Origin: Bradyrhizobium liaoningense | GTDB lineage: Bacteria > Pseudomonadota > Alphaproteobacteria > Rhizobiales > Xanthobacteraceae | Reading direction: 5' to 3' | Assembly (NCBI RefSeq): GCF_018130825.1 | Contig: NZ_JAFCJS010000010.1 | Span: forward strand, 186,001-250,000 | Length of the DNA stretch: 64,000 nt | In this document: one piece after another, positions 28,198-36,550 of the stretch | Layout: every line of letters starts with the position of its first letter | Numbering within the stretch: the stretch's first letter is position 1 | The notes under the pieces: model-generated | What the model was told of the DNA's origin: nothing | The model's database searches: none | Seen by the model: the letters and a program-made list of their open reading frames with translations, nothing else | Translations under genes and position numbers: made by a program

Positions 28198-29319
28198 CTA
28201 CCCGCCCACCACCAGATCGTCGCGGTGGATCATCTCCGCGCGGCCGCTGATGCCGAGGATGGCCATCACATCCGGCGAGGAGCGGCCCTTGATCCGTTCG
28301 GCGTCTTCAGCGTCATAGGCGATCAGGCCGCGGCCGATCTCGCTGCTGTCGGGGCCGCGCACGATCACGGCATCGCCGCGGGCGAACTGGCCCTCGACCT
28401 TGATCACACCGGCCGGCAGCAGGCTGGCGCCGGCGCGCAGCGCGGTCACCGCGCCCGCATCGATCGTCAGCGTGCCCTTCGGCTCCAGCGTGCCCGCGAT
28501 CCAGCGCTTTCGCGAGGTGATGGGATTGGCGGGCGTCAGGAACCAGGTGCAGCGGCCGCCATCGGCGATCGCCTGCAGGGGATGCTCGATCTTGCCGGAG
28601 GCGATCAGCATGTGGGTGCCGCCGGTCGTCGCGATCTTGGCGGCCTCGACCTTGGTGCGCATGCCGCCGCGCGACAGCTCGGACTCTGCATCGCCTGCCA
28701 CCGCCTCGATCTCCGAGGAGATGCTGTCGACGACGGGAATGAGCTTGGCGTTCGGGTTGTTCTTTGGCGGGGCGTCGTAGAGCCCGTCGATGTCGGACAG
28801 CAGCACGAGCAAATCGGCGCTCGCCATGGTGGCGACGCGCGCGGCGAGGCGGTCGTTGTCACCATAGCGGATCTCGGTGGTCGCGACCGTGTCGTTTTCG
28901 TTGATCACGGGAATGGCGCGCCACTCCAGCAGCTTGCCGATGGTGGAGCGCGCGTTGAGATAGCGGCGGCGCTCCTCGGTGTCCTGCAGCGTGACCAGGA
29001 TCTGGCCGGCATCGATGCCGTGGGCCCCCAGCACCTCCGACCAGATCCGCGCCAGCGCGATCTGGCCGACGGCAGCGGCGGCCTGGCTCTCTTCCAGCTT
29101 CAGCGGACCGCGCGGCAATTTGAGCCGGCTGCGGCCGAGCGCGATCGAGCCCGAGGACACCACGAGGACGTCGCGCCCTTCCTTGTGCAGCTTGGCCATG
29201 TCGTCGGCGAGCGCAGCGAGCCAGGACGCCCGCACCTCGCCCTTGTCGGAATCGACCAGCAGCGCGGAGCCGACCTTGACGACGATGCGGCGGAATTGAC
29301 TGAGTTCGGGGCTGGCCAT
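28198..29319 (-). CDS. proB: Glutamate 5-kinase
   Basis: ProB phosphorylates glutamate, the first and feedback-regulated step of proline synthesis. The 373-residue protein has the amino-acid-kinase domain (RRIVVKVGSALLVDSDKG, VVSSGSIALGRSRL, PVINENDTVATTEIRYGDND, LLSDIDGLYDAPP, GGMRTKVEAAKIATTGGT) and the C-terminal PUA domain (TLTIDAGAVTALRAGASLLP through RGLIAYDAEDAERIKG). All motifs are intact. In many relatives proB directly follows obgE; here about 3.7 kb of accessory genes separates them. Confidence 0.97.
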   Translation of the reverse strand: MASPELSQFRRIVVKVGSALLVDSDKGEVRASWLAALADDMAKLHKEGRDVLVVSSGSIALGRSRLKLPRGPLKLEESQAAAAVGQIALARIWSEVLGAHGIDAGQILVTLQDTEERRRYLNARSTIGKLLEWRAIPVINENDTVATTEIRYGDNDRLAARVATMASADLLVLLSDIDGLYDAPPKNNPNAKLIPVVDSISSEIEAVAGDAESELSRGGMRTKVEAAKIATTGGTHMLIASGKIEHPLQAIADGGRCTWFLTPANPITSRKRWIAGTLEPKGTLTIDAGAVTALRAGASLLPAGVIKVEGQFARGDAVIVRGPDSSEIGRGLIAYDAEDAERIKGRSSPDVMAILGISGRAEMIHRDDLVVGG

Positions 29320-29533
29320 GTGTCTATGTGTCGGCGCGTGTGTGACTGACTGCTCTGCGTTGGAAACGGCGGAGCGAGGGGCGGCGCCGGTAAGGCCTGC
29401 TTTTGCAGCAGGACGATGGCCGGCGCAAGGCGGGTCGGATGGTAAACGGCGCGGGTCGGGCTTGTCTTTGGCCTTGTTTCGGACGGCAGTGCGGTTCTAA
29501 TGCCGCCAATCAAATGGTCTGGAGGGGAAACGT

Positions 29534-30499
29534 ATGGATCGTCGCAAGTTCATGGCCGGATGTCTCGGCCTGCCGCTGCTGGCGCAGCTGGGCGAGGCGC
29601 AAGCGCAGGCCGGCCTGACGAAAATCATCTTCCCGTTTGCAGCCGGAGCGGGCGGCGACACGCTGTGCCGGCTGATTGCGCAGGAGATGGCCCCGGTGCT
29701 GCAGCGGACCATGGTGGTCGAGAACCGTACCGGCGGCGACGGCCTGATCGGCATCAAGGCGGTGAAGGGCGCGAGCCCCGACGGCAGCATGGTGCTGGTG
29801 ACGACAGGGCCGACCATGTATCTGCTGCCCATGGTCGAGGCGACGCCGAGCTTCGACACGGACAAGGATTTCATGCCAGTGTCGCTGCTGGCGCGATTCG
29901 AATTCGCCGTCGTGATCGGCCCGGGGATCGATGCGACGGACTTCAAAGCATTCGTCGGCTGGTTGAAGGCGCATCCGGACAAGACCTCGTTCGGCGTTCC
30001 CAGCAACGGCACCATTCCGCACTTCATGGGCTCCAGGCTCGAGAAGGACCTCGGCATTCCCCTGACCCGCGTGCCCTATCGCGGCAGCGCACCGATCCTC
30101 AACGACCTCGTCGGCGGCCATATCTCGTTCGGCATCACGACATTGGCGGATGCGTTGCCGCAGCATCGTGCCAAGGGCGTGAAGATCATCGCGGTCTCGA
30201 GCGCGGACCGATCGCCTTTCGCCCCGGAGGTCCCGACGCTGAAGGAGAGCGGCATCGATCTCGTTGCTGACGCCTGGTACGGCATGTGGCTCCCCGCCGG
30301 CAGTCCGCCGGAATTTGCGAGCAAGCTCGGCGCCGCCGCAAGCGCGGCACTCGCCAAGCCCGAGGTGAAGGAGAAGCTCACCGCGATCGGGTTGATCCCG
30401 GTCGGCAGCAATGCGGAGGGATTGTCCAAGGAGCTGGCTGCCAACACGGCGTTCTGGCAGCCGATCGTGAAGGCGACGGGATATAAGATCGAGAATTGA
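29534..30499 (+). CDS. TctC-type solute-binding protein (tripartite tricarboxylate transporter family)
   Basis: The 321-residue protein starts with a twin-arginine signal (MDRRKFMAGCLGLPLLAQLG, cleavage near AQA). The mature part has the family pattern KIIFPFAAGAGGDTLCRLIA, MVVENRTGGDGLIGIKAV, SPDGSMVLVTTGP and VPYRGSAPILNDLVGGHISF. Such proteins deliver carboxylates or aromatic acids to TctAB permeases or act as orphan sensors. No tctA or tctB gene is near. It opens a block of accessory genes between proB and obgE. Confidence 0.92.
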   Translation: MDRRKFMAGCLGLPLLAQLGEAQAQAGLTKIIFPFAAGAGGDTLCRLIAQEMAPVLQRTMVVENRTGGDGLIGIKAVKGASPDGSMVLVTTGPTMYLLPMVEATPSFDTDKDFMPVSLLARFEFAVVIGPGIDATDFKAFVGWLKAHPDKTSFGVPSNGTIPHFMGSRLEKDLGIPLTRVPYRGSAPILNDLVGGHISFGITTLADALPQHRAKGVKIIAVSSADRSPFAPEVPTLKESGIDLVADAWYGMWLPAGSPPEFASKLGAAASAALAKPEVKEKLTAIGLIPVGSNAEGLSKELAANTAFWQPIVKATGYKIEN

Positions 30500-30516
30500 A
30501 TCTGGTTTGCGGGGCC

Positions 30517-31020
30517 ATGACACAGCGGTTACTCGGTGCAGCGCGCGTATTTGCAAGCCACTATCAGATCGTCGTGTGTGACGATCCGTTCAGGCCCCTT
30601 GGAAGCGAAGAGAACTGGGACGCGGAGAAAACAAAGCAAGGTTTTGCCGGCGTGCCTGCGTTTCGGATGATTAACACCGAAGCTGATCTCAATGACCATT
30701 GGGTTGAGCTCGTGTCGAGCGATCTGCCACCTTCATCGGAAGAATGGCAGCGAATCACGTGCGTGCATTTCCATTCCGGAAGCGGGCGGATCCACGTCAT
30801 GTCGGTGATCGATCATGATCCGGCACTCTCCGCAGAAGTCGAGTGCGGCGATTATGCCGTCTACGCGGCGGCGCAAAATCTCGGGATCGATCAGTCGAGC
30901 CTTGGCGAAACCGCGAAACTCTCGGATGCCGAAATTGCCGAGCGGAGGGATATTGAGTGGTATCGACTCTTTCTGGTGCCAGGTAAGCCTGAATTTGAAG
31001 GGCGCGTGGTTGATCGCTAG
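30517..31020 (+). CDS. Hypothetical protein
   Basis: This 167-residue soluble protein (reading MTQRLLGAARVFASHYQIVV) has no signal peptide, no membrane helix and no motif I know. It is acidic, with short conserved-looking pieces EEWQRITCVHFHSGSGRIHV and VECGDYAVYAAAQNLGIDQS. The last of these, with its GDYAVYAAAQNLGID pattern, suggests an immunity-protein-like or SMI1-type small fold, but that is a guess. An earlier in-frame start at 30496 overlaps the preceding gene's stop; the ATG at 30517 is preferred. Lower third-position GC than its neighbours suggests later acquisition. Confidence 0.65.
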   Translation: MTQRLLGAARVFASHYQIVVCDDPFRPLGSEENWDAEKTKQGFAGVPAFRMINTEADLNDHWVELVSSDLPPSSEEWQRITCVHFHSGSGRIHVMSVIDHDPALSAEVECGDYAVYAAAQNLGIDQSSLGETAKLSDAEIAERRDIEWYRLFLVPGKPEFEGRVVDR

Positions 31021-31037
31021 CTGGCCGCGGGCTCTAT

Positions 31038-31151
31038 CCCCTCATCCTGAGGAGCGTGCTCTTGCGCGCGTCTCGAAGGATGAAAGGCCCGGCTGTGGCA
31101 GCGGGGCCTTCATGGTTCGAGACGGCGCTTCGCGCCTCCTCGCCATGAGGG
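31038..31151. repeat. Inverted repeat with CCCTCAT...GAGG and CGTCTCGAA boxes
   Basis: CCCTCATCCTGAGGAGCGTG, GCGCGTCTCGAAGGATG on the left is mirrored by CATGGTTCGAGACGGCGC, CGCCTCCTCGCCATGAGGG on the right, ending three bases before the sulfatase stop. Arms are about 45 nt with some mismatches around an AGGCCCGGCTGTGGCAGCGG core. Repeats with the text TCTCGAACCATGAGG are common between Bradyrhizobium genes (from memory). Confidence 0.8.
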
Positions 31152-31152
31152 T

Positions 31153-32787
31153 CTACATCTTCGCGCGCTGGGCGATGCCGTCCTTGATCGCCGCGAGCTC
31201 TTTCTCGTCCCAGATGCCGATCAGAACCCCACCCTTCACCTGGAGCTGATTATCCGCATAGGCCGCGATCTTCTCGCGCGGCGTCGTGATGTGGTCGTTG
31301 GGATGCAGCGCCCAGTCGAACAGCTCGGCCTGCAACCGCGCGATGATGCCGGCGCATTCTGGATCGTCGCCGCGATCGACATATTCCTGCGGATCGGTTT
31401 CGAGATCGTACAGCATCGGGCGGAAGCCGGAGGCGTGGATGTATTTCCAGCGGCCGTCGAACACCATGAACAGGCGGCAACGCTCGATCGGCTGGTTCAG
31501 CTTCAGCCGCACATCCTGCATCGCATAGTCGTATTCCGAGAACGCCACCTTGCGCCAATCGCCCGGCGTTGGCCCGCGCAGCAGCGGCAGCAGCGAGCGT
31601 CCTTCGAGGATGTGGCCCGGCACCTTGCCGCCGAAATAATCGACGAAGGTCGGCGCGAGATCGATGCCTTCGACCAGTGCGTCGCTGCGTGTGCCGCGCG
31701 TAGCGTCGGCTTCCTTGGAGGGATCTATGATGATCAGCGGGATCTTGGCCGACTGCTCGTGGAACAGGTCCTTCTCGCCCATCCAGTGATCGCCGAGATA
31801 GTCGCCGTGATCGGAGGTGAACACGATCATGGTGGTTTCCAGGAGATCACGTTCCTCCAGGAATTTCATCAGCACGCCCATCTGGTCGTCGATCTGGGTG
31901 ATCAGGCCCATATAGGTCGGGATCACCTTTTCGCGGGCATCGTCGCGCGCCATGTTGCGGGAGTAGCGCATGTCCATATAGGCGCCGAACACCGGATGCG
32001 GATTCTGCCGCTCGCGCTCGGAGCGGATCACCGGGATCATGTCATCGGTCGAATACATGCTCGCATAGGGTTCGGGCGCGATGTAGGGCCAGTGCGGTTT
32101 GATGTAGGACAGGTGCAGGCACCACGGCCGCCCATCGGTTTCGGCCTCGCTGATAAAATCCATCGCGCGCCGTGTCATGTAGGGCGTCTCGGAATGCTCG
32201 TCCGGCACGCGCGCGGCCTTGTCGGCGTGCACCAGCAGCCAGCCGTTCTGCAGCGAGCCGTCCTCGGCCGCGCCGGAATTGGCCCAGTGCTCCCAGGGGT
32301 TGGTGGCTTCAAAACCTTGGCTGCGCAGATACTCATCGTATTTCGGGCGCGGCCGTCCGGTCGGATGCAGGCCGTCGTCGCGCTCATAGGGTTCGAAGCC
32401 GCATTCGGTGACATGTACGCCGATCATCGATTCCGGCGGGATGCCGAGCGCCTTCATGCCTTCGAGGTCGGGCGCCATGTGGGTCTTGCCGACCAGCACG
32501 TTGCGCACGCCGATCTTGTTGAGATGATCGCCGAGCGTGGGCTCGCCGACGCGCAGCGGCCAGCCGTTCCAATGCGAGCCATGCGAGCGCATGTAGCGCC
32601 CGGTGTAGAACGACATCCGCGACGGCCCGCAGATCGGCGACTGCACATACGCCTTCGAGAACAGCACGCCGCGCCTCGCCATGGCGTCGATGTTGGGCGT
32701 CTTCAGCGTGGGATGACCGGTGCAGCCGAGATAATCATAGCGAAGCTGGTCGCACATGATCCAGAGAACGTTTTTCGCGCGCGCCAT
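31153..32787 (-). CDS. Sulfatase-family hydrolase (arylsulfatase / phosphonate monoester hydrolase type)
   Basis: The 544-residue cytoplasmic-looking protein lacks a signal peptide. It begins KNVLWIMCDQLRYDYLGCTG with a metal-binding Asp (residue 13) and has SPICGPSRMSFYTGRYMRSHG, where Cys53 in CxPSR is the formylglycine site. IVFTSDHGDYLGDHWMGEKD gives the second metal-ligand pair. The lack of export signal and its size fit the phosphonate/phosphate monoester hydrolase and choline-sulfatase-like branches rather than periplasmic arylsulfatases. Maturation needs a formylglycine-generating enzyme; none is in the window. It faces away from obgE and lies in the accessory block with a TctC protein, which may scavenge its substrate. 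Confidence 0.88.
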   Translation of the reverse strand: MARAKNVLWIMCDQLRYDYLGCTGHPTLKTPNIDAMARRGVLFSKAYVQSPICGPSRMSFYTGRYMRSHGSHWNGWPLRVGEPTLGDHLNKIGVRNVLVGKTHMAPDLEGMKALGIPPESMIGVHVTECGFEPYERDDGLHPTGRPRPKYDEYLRSQGFEATNPWEHWANSGAAEDGSLQNGWLLVHADKAARVPDEHSETPYMTRRAMDFISEAETDGRPWCLHLSYIKPHWPYIAPEPYASMYSTDDMIPVIRSERERQNPHPVFGAYMDMRYSRNMARDDAREKVIPTYMGLITQIDDQMGVLMKFLEERDLLETTMIVFTSDHGDYLGDHWMGEKDLFHEQSAKIPLIIIDPSKEADATRGTRSDALVEGIDLAPTFVDYFGGKVPGHILEGRSLLPLLRGPTPGDWRKVAFSEYDYAMQDVRLKLNQPIERCRLFMVFDGRWKYIHASGFRPMLYDLETDPQEYVDRGDDPECAGIIARLQAELFDWALHPNDHITTPREKIAAYADNQLQVKGGVLIGIWDEKELAAIKDGIAQRAKM

Positions 32788-32876
32788 GCGTTATCCCTGC
32801 CGTTTCTTGAGTGATTGATGCTGCGATATCGCGCCAGTGAAGACAACTGTTGAGAGAGGTCGCGCCACACATTCAG

Positions 32877-32999
32877 TGTCGTCCCGGCGAAGGCCGGGAC
32901 CCATACTCCGCAGCGGAAGTTATGACGTGAGCCGGCAATGACCAGTCTTCGCCAAATCACATTCGGTGGTTATGGGTCCCGGCCTTCGCCGGGACGACA
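32877..32999. repeat. Inverted repeat with TGTCGTCCCGGCGAAGGCCG arms
   Basis: TGTCGTCCCGGCGAAGGCCG then GGACCCATA (32877-32905) is inverted at 32971-32999 (TATGGGTCCCGGCCTTCGCC then GGGACGACA). Each 29-nt arm is itself palindromic. It fills the space between the sulfatase start and the obgE stop. A half copy is at 3037 and a compact copy at 36497. Confidence 0.85.
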
Positions 33000-33000
33000 A

Positions 33001-34041
33001 TCAAGCCGACCACGGCTCCGCTTCCGCCGCGCTCTTCGCCTTGGCGGAGACCGGACTCTCGCCGATCACGTCCGCGAGCGCGCGCAAGGCTTCCTTCACG
33101 CCCTGACCGGTGACACCCGAGATCAACAGCGGCGTCTTCTTGGCGGCGCGCTTCAACCGGTCCTTCTGCTTCTTGAGCTCGTCCGGCTCGACCGCGTCGA
33201 TCTTGTTCAGCGCGACGATCTCGATCTTGTCGGTGAGCTGTCCGCCATAGGCATCGAGCTCCTTGCGCACCGTCTTGTAGGCCTTGCCGGCGTGCTCGCA
33301 GGTTGCGTCGATCAGATGCAGCAGCACGCGGCAGCGCTCGACATGGCCGAGGAAACGGTCGCCGAGGCCGGTGCCTTCATGCGCGCCTTCGATCAGGCCG
33401 GGAATGTCGGCGAGCACGAACTCGCGGCCGTCGGCGTTCACGACGCCGAGCTGCGGATGCAGCGTGGTGAAGGGATAGTCGGCGATCTTGGGCCGCGCCG
33501 CGCTGACCTTGGACAGGAAGGTCGACTTGCCGGCATTGGGCATGCCGACGAGGCCGGCATCTGCGATCAGCTTCAGCCGCAGCCAGATCCAGCGCTCCTC
33601 GCCGGGCTGGCCGGGATTGGCGTTGCGCGGCGCGCGGTTGGTCGACGACTTGAAATGCGCATTGCCGAAGCCGCCATTGCCGCCCTCGGCCAGCACGAAT
33701 TTTTCGCCGACCTTGGTGAAGTCGTGGATCAGCGTCTCGCGATCCTCGTCGAAGATCTGCGTGCCCATGGGGACCTTCAGCACGATGTTCTTGCCGTTGG
33801 CGCCGTGGCGGTCCGAGCCCATGCCATTCTCGCCCTTCTGGGCCTTGAAGTGCTGCTGGTAGCGGTAGTCGATCAGCGTGTTCAGCCCGTCGGCGACCTC
33901 GATGATGACATTGCCGCCGCGGCCGCCATTGCCGCCGGAGGGACCGCCGAATTCGATGAACTTCTCGCGGCGGAACGCCACGCAGCCGTTCCCGCCGTCA
34001 CCGGAGCGGATATAGACCTTTGCTTCGTCGAGGAATTTCAT
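33001..34041 (-). CDS. obgE: GTPase ObgE/CgtA
   Basis: Obg is an essential GTPase linking 50S assembly, stress response and cell cycle. The 346-residue protein has the glycine-rich Obg fold (MKFLDEAKVYIRSGDGGNGC, FGGPSGGNGGRGGNVIIEV) and a GTPase domain with G1 GMPNAGKSTFLSKVSAA, G3 DIPGLIEGAHEGTGLG and G4 ALNKIDAV. The C-terminal extension is short, as usual in alphaproteobacteria. It would normally head an obgE-proB-proA run; here accessory genes follow. Confidence 0.98.
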   Translation of the reverse strand: MKFLDEAKVYIRSGDGGNGCVAFRREKFIEFGGPSGGNGGRGGNVIIEVADGLNTLIDYRYQQHFKAQKGENGMGSDRHGANGKNIVLKVPMGTQIFDEDRETLIHDFTKVGEKFVLAEGGNGGFGNAHFKSSTNRAPRNANPGQPGEERWIWLRLKLIADAGLVGMPNAGKSTFLSKVSAARPKIADYPFTTLHPQLGVVNADGREFVLADIPGLIEGAHEGTGLGDRFLGHVERCRVLLHLIDATCEHAGKAYKTVRKELDAYGGQLTDKIEIVALNKIDAVEPDELKKQKDRLKRAAKKTPLLISGVTGQGVKEALRALADVIGESPVSAKAKSAAEAEPWSA

Positions 34042-34150
34042 GGGCCATAGGTAGGCCAGCCGGGCACGCCCGGCAACCCGGACTTACCCGCAAATCGGCC
34101 GAAATCCTGCGAATTTCGACCCTTGCTTAACTCCCGATCCCGCTCTTGCC

Positions 34151-34867
34151 TCAATTTGGCAATGGTCGGTCTTGGTCCGGCGCATCGCCGGCTGGCAGCA
34201 GGACGCAGCGAAGCGGATGCTGGCGGGCCGCTGCAAGATTCTGGATTTTTTCACGAAGGACGGCAGCCTCGGCGCGGGGGAAGATCCCGCAGGAGCCGCG
34301 CTTGCGCGCGTGGGTGGAAAACATGATCGCGGTGGCGCGCTCGCGGCTCATCCCGAAGACGTTTTCGAGAACGAAGGTTACGAACTCCGCCGGTGTGTAG
34401 GAGTCATTGAGCAGGACGAGTTCCAGATAAGGCGCATCGCCGCTGTCGGCTTCGACATCCGCAATCGCGCCCTTGGCGATACCATGGCTCAGATAAACCA
34501 GGGCATCGTAGCGGGTTGCGCCCTGTGCGAGAAGGAAGCGCCCGACCGGCTCGGCGAACAGCTCGACCAGCATGTCGGCGCCGGTCACGACCGTCCGTTC
34601 GGACAGCTGTGCCTCGTTGAAGGCAAGCTGGAGCACGTGACCGAGGCCCGTCGTCGGGTCCGTCGCGCCTTCGGACTCGATATCCCGACGCAAGCGCGTC
34701 AGGTCGATGCCGCAGGCCTGCATCACCGGCGATGCGTCCTCGTCCTCGATCAACGCAATCAGCAAATCCTGCGGGCCTGGATGCGTGCAGCCTTTCGCTC
34801 GCGTGGCGGACGTCGCGCGCTGCAGCGAACGCTTGAATGTCTCGGAGCAGGGCGGAAGCAGTGCCAT
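34151..34867 (-). CDS. ClpA N-domain fused to a ClpS adaptor domain
   Basis: This 238-residue protein has no AAA+ module. Residues about 8-135 match the ClpA/ClpC N-terminal repeat domain (FKRSLQRATSATRAKG, PQDLLIALIEDEDASPVMQA, VTGADMLVELFAEP, GATRYDALVYLSHGIAK). Residues 148-224 match ClpS (LELVLLNDSYTPAEFVTFVL, GMSRERATAIMFSTHARKRG, HPLRC). ClpS normally docks on the ClpA N-domain, so adaptor and docking partner are joined in one chain. The N-degron pocket is changed: NDD is N154-D155-S156 and the gatekeeper Met is Ala160, while the pocket His (H186) is kept. The ATG at 34867 begins just before the Clp-N fold; the frame upstream is non-coding. Cytoplasmic, probably a regulator or scavenger of N-degron substrates. 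Confidence 0.86.
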   Translation of the reverse strand: MALLPPCSETFKRSLQRATSATRAKGCTHPGPQDLLIALIEDEDASPVMQACGIDLTRLRRDIESEGATDPTTGLGHVLQLAFNEAQLSERTVVTGADMLVELFAEPVGRFLLAQGATRYDALVYLSHGIAKGAIADVEADSGDAPYLELVLLNDSYTPAEFVTFVLENVFGMSRERATAIMFSTHARKRGSCGIFPRAEAAVLREKIQNLAAARQHPLRCVLLPAGDAPDQDRPLPN

Positions 34868-34971
34868 CGCGGGCCTTCGTGTGCGGGCGGAGCGTGCACG
34901 GGGTTTGTCGGCACGTTCTCCGCCGTGGTTCACAAGGGGGCGGCCTGCTCCGCTCGCGCGAGACGGCCCCG

Positions 34972-35451
34972 CTATTCCGGCCGCCGCCGGATCAGGAATT
35001 TCTGCATGCCTTCCAGCACCAGCTCCTTGCGCTGGTTGAACACGGTACTCCCTAGCGTGACCACGCCCGTCGTGCGTCCCGGCACCAGCCCGGTGACCTC
35101 GAGCGCGGGATAGATGGTGTCGTCGGCGTAGACGGGCTTGAGGAACCGGCTCGACTGCTCGAGGAAGCCGACCAGGGAGTCCTCGACCATGAACGGAAAC
35201 AGGCCGGCGCCGGGCGCGGTGTGGATCAGGGTCTGGAAGCCGTGGGCGAGCAGATGCGGCATGCCGCGGCTGCGGCAATATTCCACGTCGTAATGCACGG
35301 GATGGGTGTCGCCGCTCGCGGTCTGGAATGCCGCGAACACCGCGGAGGTCTGGGTCCGGCTCGGCAGCACGAAGCGTTCGCCGACCACGAAATCCTCAAA
35401 CCAGCGTTGCGTGGGGATCATGCGATGCTGCGTCGGATCGAAATCGGTCAT
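34972..35451 (-). CDS. MaoC family dehydratase
   Basis: The 159-residue protein has a single hot-dog fold of the MaoC type: TQRWFEDFVVGERFVLPSRT, then the hydratase motif in ASGDTHPVHYDVEYCRSRGM (Asp and His of the catalytic dyad), HLLAHGFQT and DDTIYPALEVTGLVPGRTTG. MaoC domains hydrate or dehydrate acyl-CoA thioesters; the stand-alone form and its neighbours do not reveal the pathway. It lies upstream of the Clp fusion gene on the same strand with a 104-bp gap. Confidence 0.9.
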   Translation of the reverse strand: MTDFDPTQHRMIPTQRWFEDFVVGERFVLPSRTQTSAVFAAFQTASGDTHPVHYDVEYCRSRGMPHLLAHGFQTLIHTAPGAGLFPFMVEDSLVGFLEQSSRFLKPVYADDTIYPALEVTGLVPGRTTGVVTLGSTVFNQRKELVLEGMQKFLIRRRPE

Positions 35452-35570
35452 GTCACGGCTCTTTTCTCGGTGCGCCCTCTATCGCTACCGCGATGCGAAG
35501 AGTGCGACAATCCGTTCAATTCGGCGGTGGCGGGCTTGTCCCGCGCGTCCACGCAACTAAAACGGCGCCA

Positions 35571-36485
35571 ATGCCCTTCTTCAAGAATCTCTCCGCCTAT
35601 GACGACCGCTCCGCGCGCCTGGCCGGCATCGCGCTGATGGTGCTGTCGATCTTCATGTTCTCGTTCGGCGACGCCATGGGCAAGTTCCTGGTCGGGACCT
35701 ATTCGGTGGGGCAGCTCTTGTTCCTGCGCGCCTGCGCGGCGCTGCTGTTGCTGTCGCCGCTGATCTGGAAGCAGCGCCACCAGTTCCTGCATCTGGAGCG
35801 GCCGGGCCTGCAGCTGTTTCGCGTCGTGCTCTCGACGCTCGAGGTCGCCGCCTTCTTCCTCGCCACGGTCTATCTGCCGCTCGCCGACGTCATCACCTAT
35901 TATCTCGCCGGCCCCATCTTCGTCACCGCGATGTCGGCGATCTTTCTGGGCGAGAAGGTCGGCTGGCGGCGCTGGACCGCGATCCTGATCGGCTTCTGCG
36001 GCGTCCTGATCGCGTTGCGGCCGTCGGCGCAGACCGTCAGCCTGCCGGCGCTGATCGCGCTCGGCGGCAGTCTGTCCTTCGCGACCTTGATGCTGATCAC
36101 CCGCAGCCTGCGCAAGACGCCCGACATCGTGATGGCGTCCTCGCAATTCATCGGCACGTTCTCGCTGGGCGCGGTGCTCTCGGCATTCCACTGGGTGCCG
36201 CCGACGGCGGGCAGCCTCGTGATCTTCGCGTTGGCCGGGCTGATCTCGGTGACCGCGCTGTTCTGCGTCAACCGCTCGCTCAAGCTGGCGCCGGCCAGCG
36301 TCGTGGTGCCGTATCAATATTCGATGATCGTCTGGGCCGTGATCTTCGGCTTCGTCGTGTTCGGGGATGTCCCCTCGATCGCGACGATCGTCGGCGCGGC
36401 GATCATCATCGGCGCCGGGTTCTATATCTATCTGCGGGAGCGGGATCTGGGGCGGCAGAGCGAGCAGGTGAATCCGCCGGCCTAA
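35571..36485 (+). CDS. EamA-family (DMT superfamily) transporter
   Basis: The 304-residue protein has ten predicted membrane helices in two EamA halves (for example GIALMVLSIFMFSFGDAMGK at the start and AGLISVTALFCVNRSLKLAP in the second half), with the usual PLADVITYYLAGPIFVTAMS pattern in helix 3-4. The family exports amino acids, nucleosides or other metabolites; substrate unknown. The start ATG at 35571 begins the recognisable protein although the frame is open farther upstream. It diverges from the maoC gene. Confidence 0.92.
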   Translation: MPFFKNLSAYDDRSARLAGIALMVLSIFMFSFGDAMGKFLVGTYSVGQLLFLRACAALLLLSPLIWKQRHQFLHLERPGLQLFRVVLSTLEVAAFFLATVYLPLADVITYYLAGPIFVTAMSAIFLGEKVGWRRWTAILIGFCGVLIALRPSAQTVSLPALIALGGSLSFATLMLITRSLRKTPDIVMASSQFIGTFSLGAVLSAFHWVPPTAGSLVIFALAGLISVTALFCVNRSLKLAPASVVVPYQYSMIVWAVIFGFVVFGDVPSIATIVGAAIIIGAGFYIYLRERDLGRQSEQVNPPA

Positions 36486-36496
36486 CCACGAATCGA

Positions 36497-36527
36497 ATGT
36501 CGTCCCGGCCTGCGCCGGGACGACATT
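36497..36527. repeat. Compact palindrome AATGTCGTCCCGGC...GCCGGGACGACATT
   Basis: A near-perfect 31-nt palindrome lies in the 65-bp convergent gap between the EamA and GNAT genes. It is the short form of the element at 32877-32999 and could act as a bidirectional transcript end, although it lacks a T-tract. Confidence 0.75.
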
Positions 36528-36550
36528 GGAGAGTGAGGCGCGGCCTCCGC

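Noticed and set aside
34868..35278. Upstream extension of the Clp fusion gene
   Set aside because: The frame is open but overlaps the maoC gene on another frame and encodes an Arg/Pro-rich shadow sequence; the Clp-N fold begins after the ATG at 34867.
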